Notes under the pieces: model-generated
The model's input: the letters and a program-made list of their open reading frames with translations, nothing else
Databases searched by the model: none
Told to the model about the DNA's origin: nothing
Source: Lacticaseibacillus rhamnosus
GTDB lineage: Bacteria > Bacillota > Bacilli > Lactobacillales > Lactobacillaceae
Assembly (NCBI RefSeq): GCF_900636965.1
Contig: NZ_LR134331.1
Coordinates: 620,001 to 684,000 of the forward strand
DNA length: 64,000 nucleotides
Direction: 5' to 3'
Program-made: the position numbers and the translations under genes
Shown here: in pieces, positions 27,255-36,265 of the stretch
Layout: the number at the start of each line of letters is the position of its first letter
Numbering within the stretch: the first letter of the stretch is position 1

Positions 27255-27518
27255 GCGCGCCGGCTCGCGCTCATATTAACGCGCTCCCCGGCGCAGGAAT
27301 CTGCGTGTAAGGACCTGGGTCGCAATGGCCAAAGAGCGGGCCATTTCGCCCGAGGCCGCTTACACTCCGACTTCTACCCGCGCCGGCTCGCGCTCACATT
27401 AACGCGCTCCCCGGCGCAGGAATCTGCGTGTAAGGACCTGGATCGCAATGGCCAAAGAGCGGCCATCACGCCCCAGGCCGCTTACACTCCGATCCCTAAG
27501 CGCGCCGGCTCGCGCTCA
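27252..27518 (+). repeat. Half copy plus two full palindromic repeats between lacG and lacF
   Basis: 27252-27273 is a repeat end (AAGCGCGCCGGCTCGCGCTCA). 27278-27396 and 27401-27518 are full units whose inner arms differ (CTGGGTCGCAATGGCC and CTGGATCGCAATGGCC on the left). Read on the opposite strand, the second has one mismatch in 17 inner pairs and the first three. They fill the whole gap inside a sugar operon. Confidence 0.9.
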
Positions 27519-27542
27519 CTTTTTTAAAATGGAGGTTGAATT

Positions 27543-27878
27543 ATGGCGACGAGAGAAGAGATTTCGATGGTTGGGTTTGCACTTGTGGCTTATGCAGGGG
27601 ATGCTCGGACTGCGGCTTTGCGTGCTTTGAATGCTGCAGAAGCGGGTGACTTTGAAGGAGCCGAGGCCAAACTTGACGAAGCGCAAAAAGATATTAATGA
27701 AGCACATAATCAACAGACGCAATTGTTAAGCCAAGAAGCAGGCGGAGCGGAAATGGATGTGACTTTTATCATGGTGCATGGGCAGGATACGTTAATGACC
27801 ACCATGTTGCTTATTGATCAGTCTCGTTACATGATTCGAATGCTTAAACGTATCAAGCAACTCGAAGACAAGCAATAA
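27543..27878 (+). CDS. lacF: Lactose-specific PTS EIIA component
   Basis: Cytoplasmic trimeric phosphocarrier (111 aa) that takes phosphate from HPr and gives it to Cys476 of LacE. The active His79 lies in IMVHGQDTLMT; the rest is the three-helix bundle typical of the EIIA-Lac family. The ATG at 27543 follows GGAGGTTGAAT. It is last in the lac operon; a terminator follows at 27972. Separated from lacG by 288 bp of repeats, its expression relative to lacEG may be altered by those structures. Confidence 0.95.
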   Translation: MATREEISMVGFALVAYAGDARTAALRALNAAEAGDFEGAEAKLDEAQKDINEAHNQQTQLLSQEAGGAEMDVTFIMVHGQDTLMTTMLLIDQSRYMIRMLKRIKQLEDKQ

Positions 27879-27971
27879 ACTAAAACCCAACACCCGCGCT
27901 CTTCTTGTGGTAAAACTGACCAAGTGATAGCGTCTGACCTGGTAAACATGTTGCCATATGGATTAAACAGC

Positions 27972-28014
27972 AAAAGCATCGGATTATTGGAGGTGAGATA
28001 ATCTGATGCTTTTT
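27972..28014 (+). terminator. Terminator of the lac operon
   Basis: AAAAGCATCGGATTAT pairs with ATAATCTGATGCTTTT (one mismatch), loop of 11 nt, then TTTTT. Confidence 0.88.
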
Positions 28015-28040
28015 GTATATAGTGATCATGTTTCTGAATT

Positions 28041-28162
28041 TTTTACTAAAACACCAGCAAACAAATCAGCGGAGTTTTGGAAGCTTATTTACGGATTGAA
28101 AAAATATTCGACAATAGCGCTTCCATTTTGGAGTTAATTTTAGTAAAATAAAAACGGTTACA
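28041..28162 (+). promoter_or_regulatory. galKETRM regulatory region: paired 11-mers and cre
   Basis: TTTTACTAAAA at 28041-28051 and its complement TTTTAGTAAAA at 28138-28148 are inverted 97 bp apart, candidates for GalR operators. A weak promoter may be TTCCAT, 17 bp, TAAAAT (28144-28149). TAAAAACGGTTACA at 28149-28162 matches 13 of 14 cre positions just downstream. Confidence 0.55.
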
Positions 28163-28211
28163 AAAATCGACAAATAATTGACGCGTTTTTAAATATTAGG
28201 AGGTATTGGCA

Positions 28212-29378
28212 GTGAACAGTACAGATGTCACGAAAGGCTTTACGGAGCAATTTGGCAAGCAGGCAGAACACACTTTTTTCGCGCCTGGGCGAATTAATTT
28301 GATTGGTGAGCACACGGATTACAATGGCGGGCACGTTTTCCCTTGTGCGATTTCGCTTGGGACGTATGCAGCGGTTGGGGCAAATGATGACAATGCGTTC
28401 CGTTTGTATTCGGCCAATTTCCCTAAAGTGGGTATTATTGACATTCCGTTCCCTGATCTTTTCCAGGACAAGCGCGGTTTGTGGACGGATTATTTTCAGG
28501 GAATGGCGCGGGTCATGAAAACAGCAGGTATCAATTATACGCATGGCCTAAATGTTTATATCAACGGTAACTTACCGGATGGTGCCGGGCTATCAAGTTC
28601 TGCTTCTCTGGAAATGCTGGTAGGCACGATTTTGAACAACTTATTCGATGGTGGTTTTGCACCGCTGGACTTGGTTAAGTTCGGGGTTAAAGTCGAAAAT
28701 GATTATATTGGCGTCAATTCCGGGATCATGGATCAGTTTGCGATCGAAATGGGACGGGCAAACCAGGCAACTTTGCTGGATACCAACACCATGAAGTATG
28801 AATATTTGCCGGTAGAAATGGGCGACAACGTGATTGTCATCATGAATACCAACAAGCGGCGTGAATTAACCGATTCTAAATATAACGAACGGCGCAGCGA
28901 ATGTGAGAAAGCTTTGGCGATGTTGCAAAAAGGCATTGATGTCAAGAGTCTTGGGCAGCTAACGGAAGATGAATTTGATGAAAATACTTATTTGATCTAC
29001 GACGAGACATTGATTAAGCGTGCCCGGCATGCGGTATTTGAAAATCAACGTACGTTAACGGCTGCTAAAGCACTGCAGTCAGGAGATCTTAAAACCTTTG
29101 GCAAATTAGTTTCTGCGTCAGGCGTCTCCTTGGCTTTTGATTATGAAGTGACCGGAATTGAGTTGGACACCTTGGTTACCAATGCTTTGAAGCAACGTGG
29201 TGTGTTAGGGGCGCGCATGACCGGAGCCGGTTTTGGCGGTTGTGCCATCGCTATTGTCAACAGTGCAGACGTTGAGGACTTTATCAGTAACGTTGGGAAA
29301 GCTTATACTGAAAAGATCGGGTATGACGCTCACTTTTACGTAGCGGACATTGCCGATGGTGCTAAGCAATTGAATTGA
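28212..29378 (+). CDS. galK: Galactokinase
   Basis: Phosphorylates galactose to galactose-1-phosphate with ATP (388 aa), first enzyme of the Leloir pathway. GHMP kinase motifs: RINLIGEHTDYNGGHVFP (galactokinase signature, residues about 24-41), the phosphate loop LPDGAGLSSSASLEM near residue 118, and GARMTGAGFGGCAI near the C-terminus. The start is GTG at 28212, 8 nt after AGGAGG; a TTG at 28206 is too close to that site. It begins the five-gene galKETRM operon. Confidence 0.96.
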   Translation: MNSTDVTKGFTEQFGKQAEHTFFAPGRINLIGEHTDYNGGHVFPCAISLGTYAAVGANDDNAFRLYSANFPKVGIIDIPFPDLFQDKRGLWTDYFQGMARVMKTAGINYTHGLNVYINGNLPDGAGLSSSASLEMLVGTILNNLFDGGFAPLDLVKFGVKVENDYIGVNSGIMDQFAIEMGRANQATLLDTNTMKYEYLPVEMGDNVIVIMNTNKRRELTDSKYNERRSECEKALAMLQKGIDVKSLGQLTEDEFDENTYLIYDETLIKRARHAVFENQRTLTAAKALQSGDLKTFGKLVSASGVSLAFDYEVTGIELDTLVTNALKQRGVLGARMTGAGFGGCAIAIVNSADVEDFISNVGKAYTEKIGYDAHFYVADIADGAKQLN

Positions 29379-29444
29379 GGCAAAAAGGCCAAATGTTCGG
29401 CTTAAGTAAACGCATCACAAACATTCAAAGGAGCGATTTTTAAT

Positions 29445-30440
29445 ATGACAATTGCAGTTTTAGGCGGCGCGGGGTACATCGGTTCACACACAGTTAAGCA
29501 GTTACTGGCAGATGGAGAAGATGTCATCGTCTTGGATAATCTGATTACCGGTCATCGTAAGGCGGTTGATCCACGGGCCCGGTTTTATCAAGGGGACATT
29601 CGCGATTACCATTTTTTGAGTCAGGTTTTTAGCCAGGAAAAGATTGACGGAATTGTGCACTTTGCGGCATTTTCGATTGTACCGGAGTCGATGAAAGATC
29701 CGCTGAAGTATTTTGATAACAATACAGGCGGCATGATTACGCTGCTTGAAGCCATGAATCAGTTTGGGATCAAGAAGATTGTCTTCTCGTCAACTGCTGC
29801 CACATATGGTGAACCTAAACAAGTGCCGATCAAGGAAACCGATCCGCAAGTGCCGACTAATCCATATGGTGAAAGTAAGCTGGCCATGGAAAAGATCATG
29901 CATTGGGCTGACGTTGCTTATGGTTTGAAGTATGTTGCTTTGCGTTACTTTAATGTGGCTGGGGCAATGCCAGATGGTTCCATTGGTGAAGACCATCATC
30001 CGGAAACCCACTTGATTCCGATTATCTTGCAGGTGGCTGCAGGTACCCGCACAGGCTTGCAGATTTACGGTGATGATTACCCAACCAAAGATGGTACCAA
30101 TGTGCGCGATTATGTGCATGTTGTTGATTTGGCCGACGCACATGTTTTGGCACTGAAATATTTGAATGCCGGCAATCCGTCATCTGCATTTAATATTGGC
30201 TCTGCTCATGGCTTTTCAAACATGGAAATTCTCAATGCTGCGCGTAAAGTTACCGGTCAAAAGATTCCGGCAACGGTGGGTCCGCGGCGTGCCGGTGATC
30301 CTAGCACTTTGGTTGCCAGTTCAGAGAAGGCTCGCGATATTCTGGGATGGAAGCCAAACTACGATGACATTGATAAAATTATCGAAACGGCTTGGAACTG
30401 GCATGAGAATCATCCGGAAGGCTTCGGTGACCGTAATTGA
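29445..30440 (+). CDS. galE: UDP-glucose 4-epimerase
   Basis: Interconverts UDP-galactose and UDP-glucose with bound NAD+ (331 aa, short-chain dehydrogenase family). NAD site GGAGYIGSH at residues 6-14; catalytic Ser in FSSTAATYG; Tyr and Lys in NPYGESK, about residues 144-150. ATG at 29445 follows AAGGAGCG. It also supplies UDP-galactose for wall polysaccharide. The stop codon overlaps the galT start by 4 bp. Confidence 0.96.
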   Translation: MTIAVLGGAGYIGSHTVKQLLADGEDVIVLDNLITGHRKAVDPRARFYQGDIRDYHFLSQVFSQEKIDGIVHFAAFSIVPESMKDPLKYFDNNTGGMITLLEAMNQFGIKKIVFSSTAATYGEPKQVPIKETDPQVPTNPYGESKLAMEKIMHWADVAYGLKYVALRYFNVAGAMPDGSIGEDHHPETHLIPIILQVAAGTRTGLQIYGDDYPTKDGTNVRDYVHVVDLADAHVLALKYLNAGNPSSAFNIGSAHGFSNMEILNAARKVTGQKIPATVGPRRAGDPSTLVASSEKARDILGWKPNYDDIDKIIETAWNWHENHPEGFGDRN

Positions 30441-31894
30441 CCGCAATTAGCAATCACATTGAGACCATTATCAAGCTGAATCCTGATTACACGCAGATGG
30501 ATTCGGTTTATTTAACCAATAAGTTGCTTAATTTAATCGGTGATGCGGCGCTTGAACTGCCAGGTGATCCGGATCCGCTGAATAATCTGGATTTAATGGT
30601 CAAAGCCGCGCAAACGAACGGTAAAATTGCGGATTCGCAGGCTGCACGCCAAATCCTTGAAGCCCAATTAATGGATTTTGCCACGCCAACGCCAAGCCGG
30701 ATCAATCAGTTATTCTGGGATAAATATCAGGCAGGACCGCGCGCAGCCACAGATTGGTTCTTCGCGCTAAGTCGAGCAAACAATTATATTCAAACGCGGG
30801 CCATTGCTAAAAACCTGGTCTTTCCTGCAAAAACCGAGTATGGCGATCTTGAAATCACGATCAACCTATCCAAACCGGAAAAGGATCCTAAAGATATCGC
30901 TGCCGCTGCCCATGCGCAATCGGGTTATCCGGCGTGTGCACTTTGCTTGCAGACAGAAGGGTATGCTGGCCGAAGTAATTTTGCTGCACGTACTAACCAC
31001 CGGATTATCCGTTTCTTGTTAGGCGGTAAAACCTGGGGCTTTCAATATTCGCCTTATGCGTATTTTAATGAACATGCGATCTTTTTGGACGCTATTCACG
31101 AGCCCATGGTGATTGACCAAAGTACTTTTACCAACTTGCTCGACATTGTTGCCATGTTTCCAGACTATTTTGTCGGTTCAAACGCGGATCTACCAATTGT
31201 CGGCGGCTCGATGCTTGCTCATGAGCATTATCAAGGTGGACGGCACACATTTCCGATGGCGAAAGCGCCGATCGAAACGCAAATCGAGATCAGTGGGCAT
31301 CCGCATGTTTTTGCCGGCATTGTGAAATGGCCGATGAGTGTGATTCGGCTGGTCAGTGCCGATCGCGAAGAATTAACCAATGCGGCTGAACACATCCGGC
31401 AGGTTTGGAATCAGTATACTGACGAAGCGGTTAATGTTCGTGCTTTTGTGGAGGGTAAGCCGCATCATACGGTGACGCCAATCGCTCGGCGCGTGGGATC
31501 GGAGTATCAACTGGATCTGGTTTTGCGGGATAATCAAACGAGCGAACAGTATCCGGATGGTATTTTCCACCCGCATCAGGATGTACAACATATTAAGAAA
31601 GAAAACATTGGCTTAATTGAAGTCATGGGTCGGGCGATTTTGCCAGCGCGGCTTAAGTCTGAATTAGCAGAAGTTAAGAAGTATCTCTTAGGCGAGGCTA
31701 ATGAGATGAAGCCAATGCATAAGACTTGGGCAGATCAGCTGAAAGTGGCTTACAATTGGACACCGGAAAATGCGGAAAGTCAGTTGCAAGAAGCAGTCGG
31801 AAAAGTCTTCGCCCGGGTATTGGAAGATGCTGGCGTCTTTAAACGTGACAAGATCGGGCAAGAGGCATTTGGCCGCTTCTGTCACTCGCTATAG
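30437..31894 (+). CDS. galT: Galactose-1-phosphate uridylyltransferase, type 2
   Basis: Transfers UMP from UDP-glucose to galactose-1-phosphate (485 aa). It is the long Firmicutes form (GalT2), which shares little sequence with E. coli GalT; the active-site block is [15 protein letters not shown] near residue 253. The start is TTG at 30437, overlapping the galE stop as TTGA, with GGTGA 6 nt upstream, so translation is probably coupled. The metal and His residues of the HEHYQGG motif are intact. Confidence 0.95.
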   Translation: MTAISNHIETIIKLNPDYTQMDSVYLTNKLLNLIGDAALELPGDPDPLNNLDLMVKAAQTNGKIADSQAARQILEAQLMDFATPTPSRINQLFWDKYQAGPRAATDWFFALSRANNYIQTRAIAKNLVFPAKTEYGDLEITINLSKPEKDPKDIAAAAHAQSGYPACALCLQTEGYAGRSNFAARTNHRIIRFLLGGKTWGFQYSPYAYFNEHAIFLDAIHEPMVIDQSTFTNLLDIVAMFPDYFVGSNADLPIVGGSMLAHEHYQGGRHTFPMAKAPIETQIEISGHPHVFAGIVKWPMSVIRLVSADREELTNAAEHIRQVWNQYTDEAVNVRAFVEGKPHHTVTPIARRVGSEYQLDLVLRDNQTSEQYPDGIFHPHQDVQHIKKENIGLIEVMGRAILPARLKSELAEVKKYLLGEANEMKPMHKTWADQLKVAYNWTPENAESQLQEAVGKVFARVLEDAGVFKRDKIGQEAFGRFCHSL

Positions 31895-31935
31895 TTGCTG
31901 GTTGTTGTTAATGGTCAGGGAAACGGAGGGAATCG

Positions 31936-32931
31936 ATGACCACGATTACGGATATTGCGAAGGCGGCGGGGGTGTCGATCGCTACGGTTTCGCGGATTTT
32001 GAATTATGACGCTACACTGGCAGTGACGCCGGAGACACGCCAACGGGTTCTAAAAACAGCCGAGAAGTTGGCGTATAAACCACGTCGCCGCAAACGCGTT
32101 GCTACTCAAACAACGGTGGCACTAATTCAGTGGCGGAGTGAACAAGAGGAGCTTAATGACCTCTATTATCTGCAGATTCAGTACGCTATTGAAGCCAGGG
32201 CCGCATCCATTGGTTATCATGTGCAAAATCTGCACCTGGAGCAATTAAACGCGGAAAGTGTTGCAAATGTTCAGGGTATCATTGCACTTGGCAAGTACGA
32301 TGCAGGTGAGGTTGCCGAAATTAAGGCGTTAGGGTTGCCGATTGTGTTTGTTGATCAGAATATGCTGGCGTTTGATTGCGATTCCGTTACCGGCGATTAT
32401 GCTGGCCCAATTGCCCAGATCATTGATCATTTTCAGAAGGTCGGCATTGATGATATTGGTTTTCTTGGCGGATTGGAAACGAGCCGCAGTGGACGCGAAC
32501 AGTTTCAGGATGTTCGGACCGCGACATTTGATCGTGTGACTAAAGCTGCCGGAATCGATCATGCCGAGTTTCGATTGATCGGTGAATTCACCCCGGATTC
32601 CGGTTATCGGCTAATGCGACAGGCCATCGAAAAATTAGGTGAGCGGTTGCCACACGCATTTATCATTGCTAATGACACTATGGCGGTGGGTGCTTTGCGG
32701 GCGCTGAATGAAGCTAACATTTCGGTACCGCAGCGTGTTTCGGTCATCAGTTTTAATGATGTTGCCGTGGCTAAGTTTACAACGCCCCCGTTATCGACTG
32801 TGCATGCAGCGACCGATCAAATGGGTCAAACTGCAGTTGAGTTGCTACAGGCGCGCTTGAATGATGCTAAACGGGTTCCGCGACAGGTTAATTTCAAAAG
32901 CGAGTTGATTATGCGCGCCAGCAGTTTGTAG
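31936..32931 (+). CDS. galR: Galactose operon repressor, LacI family
   Basis: DNA-binding repressor of 331 aa. Helix-turn-helix at residues 2-25 (TTITDIAKAAGVSIATVSRI) with hinge, then a periplasmic-binding-protein-like effector domain. The ATG at 31936 follows CGGAGGGAATCG. It lies fourth in galKETRM, so it would be auto-regulated with the operon. The inverted 11-mers upstream of galK are the most obvious operator candidates. Confidence 0.93.
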   Translation: MTTITDIAKAAGVSIATVSRILNYDATLAVTPETRQRVLKTAEKLAYKPRRRKRVATQTTVALIQWRSEQEELNDLYYLQIQYAIEARAASIGYHVQNLHLEQLNAESVANVQGIIALGKYDAGEVAEIKALGLPIVFVDQNMLAFDCDSVTGDYAGPIAQIIDHFQKVGIDDIGFLGGLETSRSGREQFQDVRTATFDRVTKAAGIDHAEFRLIGEFTPDSGYRLMRQAIEKLGERLPHAFIIANDTMAVGALRALNEANISVPQRVSVISFNDVAVAKFTTPPLSTVHAATDQMGQTAVELLQARLNDAKRVPRQVNFKSELIMRASSL

Positions 32932-33005
32932 GTGGCGTCAGCAGCTGTCAGATGATGCCGCAAGATGGCTGTGCGATCCGTGAACCATGATATAAGGAGG
33001 TTATG

Positions 33006-34016
33006 ATGGACGTTTCAGTTGAGCAATATGGTCAGTATCAGGGACAAAATCTTTATGAATTAACCCTCACTAACGACCAAGGTATGGTAGTTAAGCTGTT
33101 AAATTATGGTGCAACGCTGGAGAAGGTGCTTTTACCGGAAGCAGATGGGCTCCACAACATGGTGCTGTCATTACCAACACGCGAAGATTATTCAAAAGAA
33201 CGTAATTTTCTTGGCGGTACGGTTGGCCGCATTGTCGGGCGAATTCGGGGGCACGTTTGGCAACACGGTGACGTTAAAGTCGATTTGCCGATGAATGAAG
33301 GCAAGAACCATATTCATGGCGGAGATGATGGGCTCGATCGTCAAGTTTACAATTTTCGCACCGAGCAAACTGCAACGACGGCGAGTGCGAGCTTTACTTT
33401 TGTTGATCCGGCCGGACACAACGGTTATCCCGGCAATCTTAAATTACAGGTGACTTACACGCTGACAAACGCGAATGCTTTGCAGTATCGCGTTGATGCA
33501 TTGAGTGATGAGGAGACGCTGTTTAATCCAACCAACCATACTTATTTTGCACTGGATCAACCAGCTACGATTGATGAAACCGTACTGACAATTCCAGCAG
33601 ATGCCTATAAGCCCTTGGACGCCGAACATCTTCCGGATCAAGGCTGGCAACCGGTGGCGGGTACTGTATTGGATTTTCGCAACGGGCAAAAACTGGGCGA
33701 TGTCATCCATACGCGTGCCGATCAAATTACATCTGAACGTGGCATTAATCACCCGTTCCTCCTAAAAAACGGCAAAGCACTAGCCGCCAAGCTGCAAACT
33801 AAAAATCACACGATGACACTTGTCACCACTGCACCAAGCGTGGTTGTTTATACAGCCAATCATTTCGATGGTACAGGCGTTGCGCATAACATCAAGCAAT
33901 TTGATGGGGTAGCACTTGAATGCCAATATCCGCCAGTAAGCGGTTCGGATTTATCCGCGATCACGTTGCTGCCAGGTGAACCATTTACCTTGGCGAATAC
34001 CTGGACGTTTGAATAA
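33006..34016 (+). CDS. galM: Galactose mutarotase (aldose 1-epimerase)
   Basis: Converts beta- to alpha-D-galactose, the form GalK uses (336 aa). Conserved His in NHTYFAL (about residue 176) and Glu in VALECQYPP (about residue 300) are the acid/base pair of the family; the substrate Arg lies in VGRIVGRIRG. Of two adjacent ATGs (33003, 33006) the second gives better spacing from AGGAGG. It is the last gene of galKETRM, with a terminator 12 bp later. Confidence 0.95.
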   Translation: MDVSVEQYGQYQGQNLYELTLTNDQGMVVKLLNYGATLEKVLLPEADGLHNMVLSLPTREDYSKERNFLGGTVGRIVGRIRGHVWQHGDVKVDLPMNEGKNHIHGGDDGLDRQVYNFRTEQTATTASASFTFVDPAGHNGYPGNLKLQVTYTLTNANALQYRVDALSDEETLFNPTNHTYFALDQPATIDETVLTIPADAYKPLDAEHLPDQGWQPVAGTVLDFRNGQKLGDVIHTRADQITSERGINHPFLLKNGKALAAKLQTKNHTMTLVTTAPSVVVYTANHFDGTGVAHNIKQFDGVALECQYPPVSGSDLSAITLLPGEPFTLANTWTFE

Positions 34017-34027
34017 TAGTTAACGAC

Positions 34028-34062
34028 AAAAGGCTCTTTGGGGATGCTCAAAGGGCTTTTTT
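34028..34062 (+). terminator. Terminator of galKETRM
   Basis: AAAAGGCTCTTTG pairs with CTCAAAGGGCTTTT (mismatches tolerated), followed by six T residues. Confidence 0.85.
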
Positions 34063-34160
34063 GTATGCTGGGGTATCGGTGCTGGCTTTCTGCTTGTTGA
34101 GGCATGGCGTTTGTGGAGTTAGGGAATCGAAAAGATCAAGTTTATGCAAACCGTTATATT

Positions 34161-34211
34161 TTGCAGCGGGTTTATCCTGATATATACTTTTAGAAAATGA
34201 AAGCGATTACG
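34161..34211 (+). promoter_or_regulatory. Promoter with cre upstream of the 34300 membrane gene
   Basis: TTGCAG (34161-34166), 16-bp spacer, TATACT (34183-34188). TGAAAGCGATTACG at 34198-34211 misses only the last base of the 14-base cre consensus and sits at the predicted start site. Confidence 0.7.
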
Positions 34212-34299
34212 ATTACAAACATTTAAATTGAATTATTCACGTGAACTAATATTTAACCGCTGTGATTAAAGATGGAGCATGAAAGTGGGGGGGTTCGCC

Positions 34300-35019
34300 A
34301 TGAAAACCGGCTTCTTGAAATTGCCACTCAGTGTACAGGGGATCGTCATAATGGTTGTCTGGTCGGTAGTTAGCGCGATTTATATTTGGTACAACTGGCC
34401 GGTTAATAAGTTTGATTTTGTGCCAGCTTTTTTACCGGTGTTTCCTGTTTTGATCAGTTCCAGAAGCGGTGTCGTCATCACTAATTGGCAACCGTGTATG
34501 GCAATTATTGTTGGATTGACGAGTTGGTATCTCATCAGGCAAACGCGAATGCAAAAGACAAAATCGCCGCTATTTATTCGCTTGATACGTCACCTATTAC
34601 CGGTTTGGCTGTTTATGGGGACTTGCTTTTTATTATTGAATCATTGGGTTCCACAAATGGGGTTAGCCCGCTTTTCGGATTTCGAACAACTGGTTTTGAT
34701 TCTAGCGATTTTTTCTTGGCAAATTGGACTGTTTGGGTCAGTTCCGCTTCTTTGGGCAATTAATCCGTATAAACATGGTTGGAGCGCGAATAAATGGATG
34801 TGGTTGTACCTGCTGACTGCGATTGTCGCGCTTTATATGCTAAGTCACTTGAAATTTACTTTTGGCGGGCATTTTATGTCGCTTGTAGCATCCAGTGACG
34901 GAGCAATTTGGGCAACTTTCCCTTTTTGGCTAGGTTGGGCGGTAGGAATGCTCTTAATCGGTCTAATCTGGTTCCTAGCACGTTATCAGTATCACAACGA
35001 GAATAATACCCAAGGCTAG
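34300..35019 (+). CDS. Hypothetical multi-pass membrane protein
   Basis: I do not recognise this family. The protein (239 aa) has about six hydrophobic helices separated by short basic loops and a hydrophilic C-terminal tail. The ATG at 34300 is chosen because a run of seven G residues lies 6 nt upstream; the ATG at 34279 has a ribosome site only 1 nt away. Its promoter carries a cre at the start site, so carbon catabolite control is likely, and it lies between the gal operon and the Gat-type PTS. A role in sugar or energy physiology is therefore plausible but unproven. Confidence 0.75.
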   Translation: MKTGFLKLPLSVQGIVIMVVWSVVSAIYIWYNWPVNKFDFVPAFLPVFPVLISSRSGVVITNWQPCMAIIVGLTSWYLIRQTRMQKTKSPLFIRLIRHLLPVWLFMGTCFLLLNHWVPQMGLARFSDFEQLVLILAIFSWQIGLFGSVPLLWAINPYKHGWSANKWMWLYLLTAIVALYMLSHLKFTFGGHFMSLVASSDGAIWATFPFWLGWAVGMLLIGLIWFLARYQYHNENNTQG

Positions 35020-35032
35020 GCCTGACAAAGCA

Positions 35033-35066
35033 AGTGCGCTGCTATAGAATGGCGCACTATTTTTTC
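35033..35066 (+). terminator. Terminator after the 34300 membrane gene
   Basis: AGTGCGC/GCGCACT stem with a 13-nt loop, then ATTTTTTC. The remaining gap to 35319 is AT-rich with no supported gene. Confidence 0.8.
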
Positions 35067-35319
35067 GGTCAAATAGGATTATTCCTAGGTTAACCTATGC
35101 AGTCTTTTTGATGGCAAAAGTTTTGAAAAATTGATGTTGAACAATTTTATCGCCCTCTATTTGTTTAAAAGTGTTTCTTTGTGTTGTCTGATATATCAGT
35201 AATATTAACTGCAATCCGATGTTTGCCAAATGTACGAGTGTAGTCAAATACACGTGGTAAAAGGAACGACGAAACAACAGAATAGACAATGTTATTTTGC
35301 AAAGCTGAAAAAGTATTTC

Positions 35320-35379
35320 TTGACTACTGAAAGCGCTTGACTATAATTAATAGTGAACAGAAGCGAACAACAATTAACA
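35320..35379 (+). promoter_or_regulatory. Promoter of the Gat-type PTS with cre and LacR-like operator
   Basis: TTGACT (35320-35325), 16-bp spacer, TATAAT (35342-35347). GAAAGCGCTT, the core of a cre, sits between them (35329-35338). From 35355 to 35379 lies an AACA-repeat site matching 19 of 25 bases with one in the lacR promoter (44474-44498). CcpA plus LacR control is inferred. Confidence 0.75.
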
Positions 35380-35388
35380 GAGGTGTAG

Positions 35389-35886
35389 ATGATGGCAGAC
35401 ACAATCGAACAGGATCTCTTTGATTCAAGCCTAGTGTTCATTGAAGATGGTACGGATCAAGACACAATTTTTAAGCAGGTTTCGGACAAACTCGTGGCAT
35501 TAGGGGCGGTCAAACCGGACTTCTATCAACACCTCAGCGAACGCGAGAAAGCGTATCCGACTGGCATTGATATGAGTGTGGTCAATCCTGATTATCCGAA
35601 TGTTGCGATCCCGCACACGGAAGGCGAATTTGTTAATGTCAGGAAAGTTGTTCCGATTCGGCTGAAACAACCGGTTGAATTCGCGAATATGATTGATCCT
35701 AATCAGAAGTTCAATGTGAGTTTTCTGTTCATGATTTTGAATAATGATCCGGAAGGCCAGGCAAATGTTCTGGCACAGATCATGGATTTTCTAACAACGT
35801 CTTCCGAAGAAACGCTCAACAGACTGTTTCATGCTGAAGACACCGCAACGATTCACGATATTTTGGCAACAAGTTTTAAAAAATAA
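35389..35886 (+). CDS. gatA: PTS EIIA component, fructose/mannitol (galactitol) type
   Basis: Phosphocarrier of 165 aa with the EIIA type-2 fold. The phosphorylated residue is His76 in AIPHTEGE. It passes phosphate from HPr to the separate EIIB. The ATG at 35389 (or the next, 35392) follows GAGGTG. Its operon (A, B, C) has a promoter sharing an operator with lacR, so the substrate is probably galactose or a related sugar feeding the tagatose-6-phosphate route rather than galactitol; the symbol reflects family only. Confidence 0.88.
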   Translation: MMADTIEQDLFDSSLVFIEDGTDQDTIFKQVSDKLVALGAVKPDFYQHLSEREKAYPTGIDMSVVNPDYPNVAIPHTEGEFVNVRKVVPIRLKQPVEFANMIDPNQKFNVSFLFMILNNDPEGQANVLAQIMDFLTTSSEETLNRLFHAEDTATIHDILATSFKK

Positions 35887-35900
35887 GGAGGAAGTTTGTT

Positions 35901-36209
35901 ATGACTGTTAAGATTTTGGCTGCTTGTGGTGCAGGGGTTAACTCTAGTCATCAAATCAAGGATGCGATTGAAAAGGAATTTAAGAAGCGTGGCTATGATG
36001 TGCAAGCGGATGCGGTGATGGTCAAAGATGTTAATGAAGATATGATCAAGAACTATGACATTTTTACACCGATTGCAAAAACTGATCTTGGTTTCACCCC
36101 AAACATTCCAGTCATTAATGCTGGACCGATTTTGTACCGGATGCCGGCTATGGCTAAACCCGTTTATGACAAGATCGAGAATGTCATCAAAAAAGAAAAT
36201 TTGAAATAA
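35901..36209 (+). CDS. gatB: PTS EIIB component, galactitol family
   Basis: Soluble phosphotransferase of 102 aa with the EIIB-Gat Rossmann-like fold. The phosphorylated Cys9 lies in LAACGAGVNSS directly after the first strand. It sits 14 bp after the EIIA gene with AAGGAGGAAG before the ATG. It transfers phosphate to the sugar carried through the EIIC encoded next. Confidence 0.92.
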   Translation: MTVKILAACGAGVNSSHQIKDAIEKEFKKRGYDVQADAVMVKDVNEDMIKNYDIFTPIAKTDLGFTPNIPVINAGPILYRMPAMAKPVYDKIENVIKKENLK

Positions 36210-36265
36210 TCATGTCATCCGATGGCGAGAAACTGTCGGATACATAGTAGGGAGTGAAAAAGTTT

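Noticed and set aside
35095-35289. A 64-codon minus-strand frame upstream of the Gat-type PTS
   Set aside because: AT-rich chance frame without a ribosome site; the region is best read as promoter-proximal intergenic DNA.
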